A program made the translations under genes and the position numbers. Below, in pieces: positions 41,821 through 50,788 of a stretch of 64,000 nt of DNA (positions are counted from its first letter, which is position 1; each line of letters begins with the position of its first letter). This DNA is from Aldehydirespirator sp965220485 (lineage in GTDB: Bacteria; Actinomycetota; Acidimicrobiia; Acidimicrobiales; Aldehydirespiratoraceae). The DNA lies in assembly GCA_965220485.1 (NCBI GenBank), contig OZ244832.1, forward strand, positions 2,604,001-2,668,000. The letters are read 5' to 3'. The notes under the pieces were generated by a model. The model had not been told where the DNA came from and ran no database searches. It saw nothing but the letters and a program-made list of their open reading frames with translations.

Positions 41821-42597
41821 TCAGCCCCGGGGGTCGACGTCGAGAACAGGCTCCAGCATCGGGATCCATGCGAGCTCGCGCACCGGCACCGAGTCGTATC
41901 CGCCCACTCGACTGGTCCGCCAGCCGTGGTCGGCCCCGATATTGGCGAGGAACTCCGCGTAGCGCAAGGGGGCCGTGATGGCGTCTATGACCGGCACCCC
42001 GATCTTCTCCTGCACCTCGCGGTAGAAGCCGAACTCGATGGTGCATCCCAGCACGACGGCGTCGGCCCGGTCCGCGTGAACAGCAGACTCGGCCTCGGCC
42101 AGGATGCGCTGCTGGGTGGTCTCTGGGTCGGCTTGGAACTCGTCGACGCTCATCTCCAGAACTCGGAACGATGCGAGGTGGTCGCCATAGCCGTACTTGA
42201 CCACGTTCTCGTGCATCTCGGGGATCCACTTCCGCCGCCCGACGAGGATCGAGACGCGCTCGCCAAGCGTGGACGCTATGTGAAGGCAGGCTTCGGCGGG
42301 CGCGGTGACGGCCATCCGTCCGGCCAGTTCACGCGCGCCGCGCAGGAACGGGTCATAGAAGCAACCGATGACCGCAGCGTCGTAGCCCTGGTGCTCGGCA
42401 GCCCAGCGAACGACCCCCATGGTGGGGCCGGCCACGACAGCCTCCAGAGCGTTCCATTCGAGATGTTGGGGGCCGACACCGGGCAGCGAGCACACGTCCA
42501 CCCGGGTATTGGGCGCAGCCTCGCGCCGCAGTTCAGTTCCTATCGGCGCGTCAAAGACGTCTGTGCCGACGGGGTTGATCCACAGAATCCGAACCAT
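41821..42597 (-). CDS. Asp/Glu/hydantoin racemase family protein
   Basis: Cofactor-independent racemase using two cysteines. The 258 residues keep both: Cys79 (AAVIGCFYDP) and Cys185 (AVVLGCTIEFG), with RVSILVGRRKWIPEMHENV and a C-terminal GVPVIDAITAPLRYAE. Hydantoin racemases allow both enantiomers to be consumed by a stereospecific hydantoinase. It starts the copy B catabolic genes, 32 bases before DUF917. A second, truncated racemase lies at 43842-44321. Confidence 0.9.
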   Translation of the reverse strand: MVRILWINPVGTDVFDAPIGTELRREAAPNTRVDVCSLPGVGPQHLEWNALEAVVAGPTMGVVRWAAEHQGYDAAVIGCFYDPFLRGARELAGRMAVTAPAEACLHIASTLGERVSILVGRRKWIPEMHENVVKYGYGDHLASFRVLEMSVDEFQADPETTQQRILAEAESAVHADRADAVVLGCTIEFGFYREVQEKIGVPVIDAITAPLRYAEFLANIGADHGWRTSRVGGYDSVPVRELAWIPMLEPVLDVDPRG

Positions 42598-42715
42598 GAA
42601 CTGCCTTCCCTCGATGATCGGCGGACGATCTCGGGCACGATATTGGAGGGTTGAGCGCCCGGATCATGGGCAGTTGGCATAGCTCAGAGTCTGTCGATGT
42701 GCGTACGGCACTGAC

Positions 42716-43849
42716 TCAATGCCGGAATCGGTTGGGAGTTAGCTCGGTTGTGAGGTCGGCGGGAAGCCCCGGGGGAGTCTGGCCGCTGATCAGGTCGGCC
42801 GTCAGCGACGCGATGGCTGGCGATGTCTGGATGCCGGTGCCGCCCTGCCCGGCGCACCAGAAGAACCCGGGCGCCTCGCGGTCGAAGCCGACGACCGGCA
42901 GCCGGTCGGGAGCGAATGTGCGCAGACCGGCCCAGGTGGAGCGAACCGAGCGGACATCGAGGATCGTGGCCCGGTTGACAGCCTCGATTCCGGCCGCGAC
43001 GTCGATCTCGCGGGGTTTGACGTCGCAGGGTTCGATGGGCTGCTCATCGGCGGGCGAGGCCAGGAACTGATCGGCACCCTCGGGCTTGAAGTAGAAGCTC
43101 TCATCGGCCCCGACGACCAGGGGCCAGTCGAACGACTCGAAGCGGCTGGCAAACGTGAACACGGTGCGCCGGTACGGCCGCAGCCCGACGGGGCGCACCC
43201 CGGCCATGCGGGCCACCTCGTCGGCCCAGGCACCGGCCGCGTCGATGACGGCGGCGCAGCTGAGGACCCGCTCGCCGACATCCACTTGCCAGGAGTCGGC
43301 GCGGCGGACGAGCGCTCTCACGCCGTGCTCCCGCAGCACCGTCGCCCCCTCGGCGCGGGCGCCGCGCAGGAAGGCCTGATGCAGTCCGGCGACGTCGATG
43401 TCGAAACCGCCGTACTCGATCACGCTCGCCTCCAGCCACGCCGGGTCGAGGGCGGCGCACAGCCCCACGGCACCTGCGACGTCGAGGCGCTCGCAGGGGG
43501 TGCCCGCGGTCTGGTTGGCCACGATCCTGGCCGACAGCTGCTGCTCGAAGCCGGCGGGCACCACCCACAGCACGTTGCGGGGCACCAGCAGCTCGCTGTC
43601 GGCGAGGCCGCCGGCGCCGGCTTCCAGGAACGGGCGCGACGCGGCGCTGAGGATCCGGTTGGCCGGCCCGCCGTACGAGGCCAGGAACTGCGCCGCTGAG
43701 CGGCCCGTGCTGTGTGCGGCGAGCGACGCCTCGCGTTCGACGACCGCCATGCGGTGCCCCCGCCGGGCCAGCGCCCAGGCCGCCGACACCCCCGCGATGC
43801 CCCCGCCCACGACCACGGCATCGAAGGAGCGGGACGGAGCATCAGTCAT
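42716..43849 (-). CDS. FAD-dependent amino acid oxidase family (DAO)
   Basis: The 377 residues from ATG 43849 start with FDAVVVGGGIAGVSAAWALARRGH (FAD-binding Rossmann motif) and continue with RSAAQFLASYGGPANRIL, VIDAAGAWADEVARMAGV and the C-terminal FFWCAGQGGTGIQTSPA. This is the glycine/sarcosine/D-amino acid oxidase or dehydrogenase family. The substrate is not determined, but a D-amino acid or N-substituted amino acid released by the neighbouring hydantoinase or dipeptidase is the natural guess. It overlaps the end of the truncated racemase by eight bases and is the last gene after copy A. Confidence 0.9.
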   Translation of the reverse strand: MTDAPSRSFDAVVVGGGIAGVSAAWALARRGHRMAVVEREASLAAHSTGRSAAQFLASYGGPANRILSAASRPFLEAGAGGLADSELLVPRNVLWVVPAGFEQQLSARIVANQTAGTPCERLDVAGAVGLCAALDPAWLEASVIEYGGFDIDVAGLHQAFLRGARAEGATVLREHGVRALVRRADSWQVDVGERVLSCAAVIDAAGAWADEVARMAGVRPVGLRPYRRTVFTFASRFESFDWPLVVGADESFYFKPEGADQFLASPADEQPIEPCDVKPREIDVAAGIEAVNRATILDVRSVRSTWAGLRTFAPDRLPVVGFDREAPGFFWCAGQGGTGIQTSPAIASLTADLISGQTPPGLPADLTTELTPNRFRH

Positions 43850-44321
43850 GGCGGTGCGCACTATAGGAAGCCGACCATCGCCAGGGTGGGCACTCGGCTG
43901 CCGCGGCGAGGCAGCTGCCAATACGGTGCCCTCGACGAAGTACGACTCGGATGTCTTGATGCCTATTGCCGGATGCTCTAGCCGCTGAGAAGCGCTCGCC
44001 AAGATTGAGAGCAGCAGAGACCGCAGGCTCGAATCCGCCGACTACGGGAATGTCCACAAGTTCTCTGGCGGCGGGAACCGCGGGATCCCCGAAGCAGGTG
44101 ATGAAGACCCCGTCCGCGCCGTTGGCCTCGGCCCGCACGACTTCTGACACGATCGCGGGACCGGCCAGTACCTCGTCATAGAACGACTCGATGGAGGCCG
44201 GGCCACACGGAAGGCAGTTGACCTCCAAGTCGATGTCGTCCCCCAAGAAACTGCGGGCTTCCTGAGTGATCTGGTCGTTGAACGAGTCAGACGTGATTGG
44301 AACGACGATGTGGATTCTCAT
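43842..44321 (-). pseudogene. Truncated Asp/Glu/hydantoin racemase
   Basis: The first 113 residues are a normal racemase N-terminal domain (MRIHIVVPITSDSFNDQITQ, LPCGPASIESFYDEVLAGPAI, GVFITCFGDPAVPAARELV with the first catalytic Cys76, FEPAVSAALNLGERFS). After that the reading frame gives about 46 residues of Arg-rich, unrelated sequence and stops, so the second domain with the second catalytic Cys is missing (family length about 230-260). It directly follows the copy A permease gene. It cannot be an active racemase by the two-cysteine mechanism. Confidence 0.75.
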
Positions 44322-44372
44322 TGCAGGCCTTTCAGTCGGTCGGGTTGATGAGAGGTGTCGAGTCCGTCAGGG

Positions 44373-45419
44373 CTAGGCACGCCGGGCTCTTGACCAGGCG
44401 TCGGTGGCGACGGCTACGAGGATCACGAGGCCCTGGATGATCCGCTGCCAGATGGGGTCGATCTGATGGAGGTTGAAGCCGTTGATCATGAAGGCGATGA
44501 AGAAGGCGCCCAGCAGCGTCCTCCACACCGCGCCGGTGCCGCCCGCGATGGAGGTTCCGCCAACGACGATGGCGGCGATCACTCCGAACACGAAGCTGAA
44601 GTCATCAGACGGTGTGGCGCTGATGGTCCTCGACGCGGCCACTACGCCTGCGAGCCCGGCGGCGAGCCCCGACAGCGCGAACACGGCTACAACCACCTGC
44701 CGGGTTCGCACGCCGGCGAGCCTCGCTGCCTCGGCATTGCCGCCCGTGGCGTAGACATGGCGGCCGAATCGGGTGCCGGCCAGCGCGATCCAGGCCACCA
44801 ACACCACCGCGAGCGAGATCCATGTGGCGGTGGTGAGCTCCGCGGCGCGTGTGCGGGCGATGCTGCGGAAGCTGTCGCTGGAGGGTCGCATGATGCTGCG
44901 CTCGCTCACGACGTAGCCGATGCCGAACACGATGAACGACGTGGCCAGCGTGGTTATGAACGAGTTGATACGGGCGAATGCCACTATCGAGCCGTTGGCC
45001 GCTCCGACGGCCAGGCCGAACGCGCAGCCCGCGAGCAGCGCCAACGCGATCGAGCCGGTGGCGTTCTCCACCCGCAGCGCCACCAGCGGCGCGGCCACCG
45101 CCACCGCCGAGATCGACACGTCGAAACCGCCTGCGATCATGGTCAGGGTGGCGACAGAGGCCGCGATGAGAAGGGTCGCCTGCTGGTCGAGAACGTTGCG
45201 GAGGTTCGGGCCCGTCAGGAAGCCCTCGGTTGTAGCCGCGAGCAGTACGAACAGCGCAAGGGTCACCCAGACGATGCCGTAGCGGGCCAGCACCCCGGTC
45301 CGGATTCGCGGCGTCGTCCCTCGCAGCGCAAGGGTCACCCAGACGATGCCGTAGCGGGCCAGCACCCCGAGGTACCGGCTGGCTCTCGGCGGCCGCAGTG
45401 GCACGGCAGCGTCCGTCAC
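44373..45419 (-). CDS. ABC transporter permease, RbsC type (copy A), with internal duplication
   Basis: The 348 residues start at GTG 45419, overlapping the ATPase stop (GTGA). Family signatures are as in copy B (TEGFLTGPNLRNVLDQQATLLIAA, MIAGGFDVSISAV, FARINSFITTLATSF, GVIAAIVVGGTSIAGGTGAVW). Unlike copy B, the first transmembrane segment is partly duplicated: LARYGIVWVTLAL occurs twice, 24 residues apart, separated by RGTTPRIRTGV, because of a 72-bp-offset direct repeat in the DNA. This adds a half-helix before the first membrane segment; function may be retained as the rest is intact. Confidence 0.93.
   Translation of the reverse strand: MTDAAVPLRPPRASRYLGVLARYGIVWVTLALRGTTPRIRTGVLARYGIVWVTLALFVLLAATTEGFLTGPNLRNVLDQQATLLIAASVATLTMIAGGFDVSISAVAVAAPLVALRVENATGSIALALLAGCAFGLAVGAANGSIVAFARINSFITTLATSFIVFGIGYVVSERSIMRPSSDSFRSIARTRAAELTTATWISLAVVLVAWIALAGTRFGRHVYATGGNAEAARLAGVRTRQVVVAVFALSGLAAGLAGVVAASRTISATPSDDFSFVFGVIAAIVVGGTSIAGGTGAVWRTLLGAFFIAFMINGFNLHQIDPIWQRIIQGLVILVAVATDAWSRARRA
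45253..45368. repeat. Direct repeat pair, 44 bp, offset 72 bp, inside a permease gene
   Basis: Copies 45253-45296 and 45325-45368 are identical over 44 bases with a 28-base spacer. The offset is a multiple of three, so the permease frame survives with a 24-residue insertion. Confidence 0.95.
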
Positions 45420-47023
45420 GAGCTTCGGTGGACGGTGGCCTCTTCGCCGAAGGCGTGCCGCAGAATCTGCGCCTCGTCCAAGTCCGGGTGCGTGAACTCC
45501 GCTACGAAGCGTCCGTCGCGCATGACCATCACACGGTGACACAGCCCGACCAGTTCCTCGAGTTCCGAGGACACGAGCAGGACGGCGAGGCCGTCGCCGG
45601 CCGCGGCCGCTATCAGGTCGTAGATGGAGCGCTTGGAACCGACGTCGACGCCCCTGGTGGGCTCGTCCGCGATGAGTACCTTCAGACCCGGAGTCATCCA
45701 GCGCGCGAACAGGCACTTCTGTTGGTTGCCTCCCGACAGCAGCCGGACGGGGGTCTCCAGTCCACCGCCGCGCACTTGGGCACCCGCCGCGGATGCAGAG
45801 ACGAGATCGCTCTCGGCGCGGCGGGCCACAAGGCCCGCCCGCGTGAGGTGTCGCAGGTGCGGGAGGCTCACATTCTCACGGAGGCTGCGGTCCATCAGCA
45901 GCCCCTGCTCCTTTCGGGACTCGGGTATGAGGCCCATGCCCAAGCGGATCGCCCGGCGGGGCTGGAAGCGGCCGGCGCGGCCGGCGGCGACCTGCACGTC
46001 ACCGGCAACGGTGGTGTCAGCCCCGTAGACACCCCGGACGAACTCCGTGCGGCCCGATCCGACCAGCCCCGCGATGCCCACTATCTCTCCGGGAAGCACA
46101 TCGAGATTGAGACCTGCGGGCGGCGTTGCTTCGGCTGGCGGCACCGCCCGCCCCGAGCCTGCGGGTGTCGATCCTCTGGGGCCTGCGGGTTTGAGGCTCC
46201 GGACTTTGAGAGCAGAGCGCTGAGCCGGATCTGGACGGGGCGGCTTGGGCGGGAAGTTGCCCTCGAGCTCGCGCCCGATCATCGCCTCGACGAGGGAGCT
46301 CGTCGTTTCCGACGACGGTTTGGTGTTCTTCACGACGCGTCCGTCGCGCATGACCGTGATGTCATCGGCAAGGTCGAGGACTTCGTCGAGAAAGTGAGAG
46401 ATGAATAGGACCGTGATGTTCTGATCGCGCAATGACCGAATGAGGCGGTGCAGTTGGTCTCGTTCCTCTGCGGAGAGTCGGGCCGAGGGCTCGTCCATGA
46501 TCACGAACTCCGCTCGGCGCGCCGACGCCCGCAGGATCTCGACCCCCTGCTGGTCGGCGACGCTGAGACTGCCGGCGCTCACGGTCGGATCGATCCAGAT
46601 GCCGGTGCGCTCGACGAGAGCCTCGAACCGCCGGCGAGTGCCGTTGCGGGCGACGAATCCCCAGCATGTCGACTCGACTCCCAAGAACACGTTGTCGGCC
46701 ACGCTGCGATCGGGCACGAGGGCCAGCTCTTGGGCGATCGTGGTGATGCCCGCGGCGAAGGCCTGCCTCGGCGAGCGGAACCGGCACGATCGGCCATTGA
46801 CGATCACTGAGCCGCTGTCAGCGGTGTGCACTCCAGCGATGACCTTGCCGACGGTGGACTTGCCTGCGCCGTTCTCTCCGACGAGGGCATGGATGCAGCC
46901 GCGCCGGATGACGATGTCAGCGCAATCGATGGCCTGGGTGGAGCCGAACCGCTTGGATACTCCGCGCAGCTCGATATGAGCGGGCTCGTCGTGAGCGGGC
47001 TCGCCCGGCTGAGGGTCAGCCAT
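45416..47023 (-). CDS. ABC transporter ATP-binding protein, two-domain RbsA type (copy A)
   Basis: The 535 residues from ATG 47023 (overlapping the binding-protein stop by eight bases) show two nucleotide-binding domains: Walker A ALVGENGAGKSTVGKV, Walker B FVIMDEPSARLSA; then GIAGLVGSGRTEFV, signature LLSGGNQQKCLFARWM and VLIADEPTRGVD. Between the domains there is a Pro/Gly/Ala-rich stretch (RGSTPAGSGRAVPPAEATPPAG) absent from copy B, apparently low-complexity expansion. Powers import with the copy A permease and binding protein. Confidence 0.95.
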   Translation of the reverse strand: MADPQPGEPAHDEPAHIELRGVSKRFGSTQAIDCADIVIRRGCIHALVGENGAGKSTVGKVIAGVHTADSGSVIVNGRSCRFRSPRQAFAAGITTIAQELALVPDRSVADNVFLGVESTCWGFVARNGTRRRFEALVERTGIWIDPTVSAGSLSVADQQGVEILRASARRAEFVIMDEPSARLSAEERDQLHRLIRSLRDQNITVLFISHFLDEVLDLADDITVMRDGRVVKNTKPSSETTSSLVEAMIGRELEGNFPPKPPRPDPAQRSALKVRSLKPAGPRGSTPAGSGRAVPPAEATPPAGLNLDVLPGEIVGIAGLVGSGRTEFVRGVYGADTTVAGDVQVAAGRAGRFQPRRAIRLGMGLIPESRKEQGLLMDRSLRENVSLPHLRHLTRAGLVARRAESDLVSASAAGAQVRGGGLETPVRLLSGGNQQKCLFARWMTPGLKVLIADEPTRGVDVGSKRSIYDLIAAAAGDGLAVLLVSSELEELVGLCHRVMVMRDGRFVAEFTHPDLDEAQILRHAFGEEATVHRSS

Positions 47024-48254
47024 CCCACTCCGCGGTGAACTGGTCCACATTGGCGGAGGTGACCATGCCCTCATCGACGAAGCCGCCGTTGGGGTCCACG
47101 CCGCCCGTGTACGTGCCGTCGGCGAGCGCCGCGATCATGGCCTCCATGGCCAGACGGCCCTCACTGGCCGGCGCGTAGAACACGGTCGCGAACCACCGTC
47201 CGTCCCGGATTCCCTCGATCGCGGGCGACGATCCCCCGAGGCCGATCAGCGCGACATCGTCCAGCTTCCCTTCGTCCGTCAGCACAAGCTCGATCCCTTG
47301 CAGCGGCTGGTCGGCGCCGACAACCACGTCGAAGTCCGGCTGGGCCTGCAGGATGTCCTGGATGGCGTTGATCCCGCCCTCAGGACCCAGGTACTGGCCT
47401 TCGCCCTCGGCGACGATCTCGATGTTGGATTCGTTCGCCACCACGCTGTCGAACCCCTGGCGCAGAGCCACGTCCAGCGGAATGCCCCGGATGCCGAAGA
47501 TGTACACGACTTGGCACGGATCCAAGCCAGCGCAGGCCTCGACGGTGAGCCGTCCAGCGCGCTCACCGGTCACCACAGGCGGGGCAAGAACGGATGCCGC
47601 GATCCCGTTGACCTGCGGCTCGTTGGTGGACAGATCGTCGCCCACGATCTGGTTGAACAGCACCACTTCGTGCCCGGCGTCGAGTGCCGCCTCCACGTCG
47701 GGGACGAGTCCGGGGCCGTTCAAGGCAACCAGGATGATCCCGTCGTACTGGCCGCTGGCCACCACATCCTGGAACTGGGTGGTCTGTAGGTCGGCGTTGA
47801 ACTGGGCATCGAACTCGACCAGCTCGATGTTGTTCTCATCGGCGAGCCGCTGCATCTCGCCCACCGACGCCAGCAGGAACGTGTTGGCCGAACTGGCCGA
47901 GAGGTAGGCGATCTGCCGCGGAGCAGCCGGCTCCGTCGTTGCCGGCGGTTCGTCATCGGGGTCCTCAACGTCCGGGTCGGGTGTTTGCTCCTCGTCGGGT
48001 GCCTCGGCTGAATCGTCATCGTCGGCTGATGCCTGTTCGTCTCCAGCGGACGCATCGTCAGCGGGAGCCTCATCGTCAACGGGAGCCTCGTCGTCAGCGG
48101 GAGCTCCGTCGTCAGCGGGAGCCTCATCGTCAGCACTGCCGACGACAGCCGCGCTCGCGGGTTCATCAGGCGCCTCGTCATCGCCGCACGCCGCGGCCAC
48201 CAAGGTCAGCGCCAAAGTGACACCCAGGAGCCTCACTGCGTTTCGTATCTTCAT
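47016..48254 (-). CDS. ABC transporter substrate-binding lipoprotein, Peripla_BP_4 type (copy A)
   Basis: The 412 residues from ATG 48254 (AGGGGGG upstream) start with a signal peptide ending LVAAAC, a lipobox. An acidic linker built from repeats of (A/V)DDEAP spans about 70 residues. The binding fold follows (RQIAYLSASSANTFLLASVGEM, QYDGIILVALNGPGLVPD, VVLFNQIVGDDLSTNEPQVNG, VGADQPLQGIELVLTDEG, ending FTAEWDG). It is similar to copy B from the YLSASSANT motif to the C-terminus, but the linkers are unrelated in sequence though both acidic. Confidence 0.94.
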   Translation of the reverse strand: MKIRNAVRLLGVTLALTLVAAACGDDEAPDEPASAAVVGSADDEAPADDGAPADDEAPVDDEAPADDASAGDEQASADDDDSAEAPDEEQTPDPDVEDPDDEPPATTEPAAPRQIAYLSASSANTFLLASVGEMQRLADENNIELVEFDAQFNADLQTTQFQDVVASGQYDGIILVALNGPGLVPDVEAALDAGHEVVLFNQIVGDDLSTNEPQVNGIAASVLAPPVVTGERAGRLTVEACAGLDPCQVVYIFGIRGIPLDVALRQGFDSVVANESNIEIVAEGEGQYLGPEGGINAIQDILQAQPDFDVVVGADQPLQGIELVLTDEGKLDDVALIGLGGSSPAIEGIRDGRWFATVFYAPASEGRLAMEAMIAALADGTYTGGVDPNGGFVDEGMVTSANVDQFTAEWDG

Positions 48255-48404
48255 CGGATCCCCCCTCACGATGGGATGTATGGGCCTTGGACAGGCACGG
48301 TAAGAACCCCCGAAGTCGGCCTCAATGGGCAGACCGCTGCCATAGAGGCGCCATGGGGTGCAGTTCTTGCACCACGACTTGATGCCAAAGAGCGTCGAAA
48401 GCAG

Positions 48405-49997
48405 CTAGGTGCTACCTTGATCGAGCCTTTGCATCCTCACCACGAGCTGGAGCGCGAGCCGCTGGTCGGGATCATGCAAGTTGACATTGAGCGCGTCAGC
48501 GATGCGGTCGATGCGCTTCATCACCGTGTTGCGGTGCACACCGAGCGCGGCGGCGGCGCTCGTCGCCGAGGACTGGCAGTCGAGGTAGACCTGCAGGGTG
48601 CGCAGGAGCGCACCGTCGGAGTCTGCGCCGGTCAGCGGTTCAAGGAAGGCGGCCACCACGCGGCCGAAGTCAGCTGAGCCGTACCAGCCCAGCATGATCC
48701 GCTGGATGCCGAGTTCGTCGATGTGTCTCACCGCGACACGCCTCGCGCCCGCACCTGCCAGGGCTGCGGCCTGACGAGCTTCGGTCAGGCCCGCCCTGAG
48801 GCCCGGAAGACCGGTCGCAGGCTGGCCCACCCCGGCGTGCGCGCTCACACCGTCCGAATCAGCAACAAGGGCTGAGAGCGCGTCGTGCAGGCTTCGTGCC
48901 AGCCGCTGATAGTCACCCACGGGAGGCTCCGTCGGCGTGCACACCCAGCCCGACCAGCCGTCTGTCCTCTCTATGAGCGGACCGTCGATTCCTACCTCTA
49001 GGAGCGTCTTTGCGAGCACGTCGGTGTTGACGAGCACCCAGTTGGAGTCCACCGGACCCGACAGCTGGACGTGGAAGGCGCTGATCCATCCGGCGGCGGA
49101 CCAGCCGAAGGTCGCCATCTGGGCGAGGATTGCCTCATCGGGCAGTTCCCCGCTGCCGACAACCTCATTGAGCAGGGCGAGCCGGTGCCGGGCGTCGTGT
49201 TCCATCACAAGCCGGTCGCGCACCAGGTTGGCGCCCACTGCCCAAGAGGCGATCCCGAGGAGGTCCAGACCCGCTCGCTGGATTGCGTCGTCGGCGTCGT
49301 CCAGCACGCACACGAGCCAGAACCGGACCGGCTCGCCCGGCACGACGACTACAGGGCAGACCATTCCCGGCTCACCTCCAGAACCAACATCGGGCGAGTG
49401 ATAGGCGTGCTGCCTCAAAGCCTGCGGCTGCACCGACACTTGGGGCCCTGCGATGACGGCACTGCTGGCTTCGACTAGCGAGCACGGCCGCCCGAGGATG
49501 TCGGAGACCAGCGCCAGCGTCCCTGAGACTGTGGTCGTCCTGGCCAGTCCTCGCAGCAGCCTTGACATCATGTCCGCCTGGTGCACCGAGGGCTGCAGCA
49601 CGAGTTCGCGCGCCGCGGCAGCCGCAGCGAGCACGTCGACCGCTTCCGCCTCCAGCAGCGCGGTGTTGAAGCGATCAGCCAGACGCCGGGTCGCTATGCC
49701 GGTGGCTGACACTGCATTTGCCGCTACGAGGCCGGATCCCTCGCCGTCTCTGACCGTCCGCAGGGCCACGTCCAGCGCATATGAGTTCGGCTGAAACCCG
49801 CTGGCATCCAATATGACGAGCAGGCCCGGCGAGATGGGAGTGGCCAAGTCGCAGTGGGCGGTCACGAACACGTCAGAAACGATGCGGTCCAGGCCCTTCT
49901 CTCCCGCGGCAACTTGGCAGTCGCCGAGCGCGCCTGTCGCCAGCAGCTGTCTCACGGTGAGGGGTCTGGGCCGGAGGCGAGTATCGGGCACCGGCAA
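48405..49997 (-). CDS. PucR-family transcriptional regulator (copy A)
   Basis: The 530 residues share the order of copy B: TVRQLLATGALGDCQVAAGEKGLD at the N-terminus, a region with LIERTDGWSGWV in the middle, and the C-terminal HTH (LLRTLQVYLDCQSSATSAAAALGVHRNTVMKRIDRIADAL). The start is TTG 49997 or GTG 49991. It follows the shortened dipeptidase gene by eight bases and precedes the copy A transporter. Two divergent PucR paralogues suggest that the two blocks answer to different or overlapping inducers. Confidence 0.9.
   Translation of the reverse strand: MPVPDTRLRPRPLTVRQLLATGALGDCQVAAGEKGLDRIVSDVFVTAHCDLATPISPGLLVILDASGFQPNSYALDVALRTVRDGEGSGLVAANAVSATGIATRRLADRFNTALLEAEAVDVLAAAAAARELVLQPSVHQADMMSRLLRGLARTTTVSGTLALVSDILGRPCSLVEASSAVIAGPQVSVQPQALRQHAYHSPDVGSGGEPGMVCPVVVVPGEPVRFWLVCVLDDADDAIQRAGLDLLGIASWAVGANLVRDRLVMEHDARHRLALLNEVVGSGELPDEAILAQMATFGWSAAGWISAFHVQLSGPVDSNWVLVNTDVLAKTLLEVGIDGPLIERTDGWSGWVCTPTEPPVGDYQRLARSLHDALSALVADSDGVSAHAGVGQPATGLPGLRAGLTEARQAAALAGAGARRVAVRHIDELGIQRIMLGWYGSADFGRVVAAFLEPLTGADSDGALLRTLQVYLDCQSSATSAAAALGVHRNTVMKRIDRIADALNVNLHDPDQRLALQLVVRMQRLDQGST
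48406..48417. promoter_or_regulatory. Palindrome at the pucR (copy A) stop codon, candidate PucR operator
   Basis: TAGGTGCTACCT (48406-48417), arms AGGT and ACCT, overlaps the copy A pucR stop codon. The matching site in copy B is TAGGTGATTACCTA, also at the pucR stop. The 150 bases between pucR and the binding-protein start (48255-48404) otherwise hold no gene and should contain the transporter promoter. Confidence 0.5.
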
Positions 49998-50005
49998 GCT
50001 TTCTA

Positions 50006-50740
50006 CTACTCGCGATGGGTGCGATGACTCTCCGACGGAAGGACACGCTTCAGGAGGTCTATCCAGTTGTCGCCTGCCACTCTCCGCGCAGTCTCAGTTC
50101 CCAGCCGGTGCGTCAACAGCGCACCGAAGGGCGCCAGGTCGGAGGGGTCGCGCATCCCGGCTACGAACGGCAAGTTCCCGGAGTCAACCAGGCCGGCCCC
50201 GAGGATCGGGTCGAGCACATCCAGCAAGTGCTCCATGAAGTCACAGCCCAGCCCGACCGCGACCGGGCCAGCCACCGCGACCGCGTGCTCGATATGGGCC
50301 AGGTAGTCGTCCAGCGAGGGCTCGTCGGTTGAGAGAAACCCGCCGAAGGAGTTGATCCCCACCACGCCACCGGAATCAGCCACATCACGCAGCTGGTCGT
50401 CGGTGAGGTTGCGCGGATGGGGGCACAGCGCATGACATGACGAGTGTGTCGCCACGAACGGGCGAGTAGAGATGCCCGCAACGTGATCGAATCCTGCGCT
50501 CGACAGGTGGCTGACATCCACGAGCATTCCCAGCCGCTCCATCTCAGCAACGGCCTCCTCGCCGAGGGTCGTGAGTCCGGCCCCTGTAGAGGCCTCGCCG
50601 AAGACGGCCAAGAACTGCAGCACCACGCCGCCAGCACGCAGTCGCGGCAGCCAGAAGTCCCCGAAGGAGTCGCTTTGGCCCCGTTCTGCCTGGTGCAGCA
50701 CGGCGAGCAGCAAATCGTTGTGGGCGTCCGCTACTCGCAT
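50006..50740 (-). CDS. M19 dipeptidase with a large internal deletion (copy A)
   Basis: Start at ATG 50740 after AGGAGA. The 244 residues follow copy B closely on both sides of a gap: after VVLQFLAVFGE (residue 49) the sequence jumps to ASTGAGLTTLGEEAVAEM, so about 95 residues, including the helix region and the bridging Glu (Glu121 in copy B), are missing in frame. His and Asp in VADAHNDLLLA, His in LVDVSHLS and His in VATHSSC remain. Without the bridging Glu a normal binuclear zinc site cannot form, so the protein is probably inactive or altered in role. The frame is otherwise clean. Confidence 0.85.
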   Translation of the reverse strand: MRVADAHNDLLLAVLHQAERGQSDSFGDFWLPRLRAGGVVLQFLAVFGEASTGAGLTTLGEEAVAEMERLGMLVDVSHLSSAGFDHVAGISTRPFVATHSSCHALCPHPRNLTDDQLRDVADSGGVVGINSFGGFLSTDEPSLDDYLAHIEHAVAVAGPVAVGLGCDFMEHLLDVLDPILGAGLVDSGNLPFVAGMRDPSDLAPFGALLTHRLGTETARRVAGDNWIDLLKRVLPSESHRTHRE

Positions 50741-50788
50741 CGGGTCTCCTATCCGGAGAGGCCGGCGGCTGCTGGCATAGTCCCGCGG

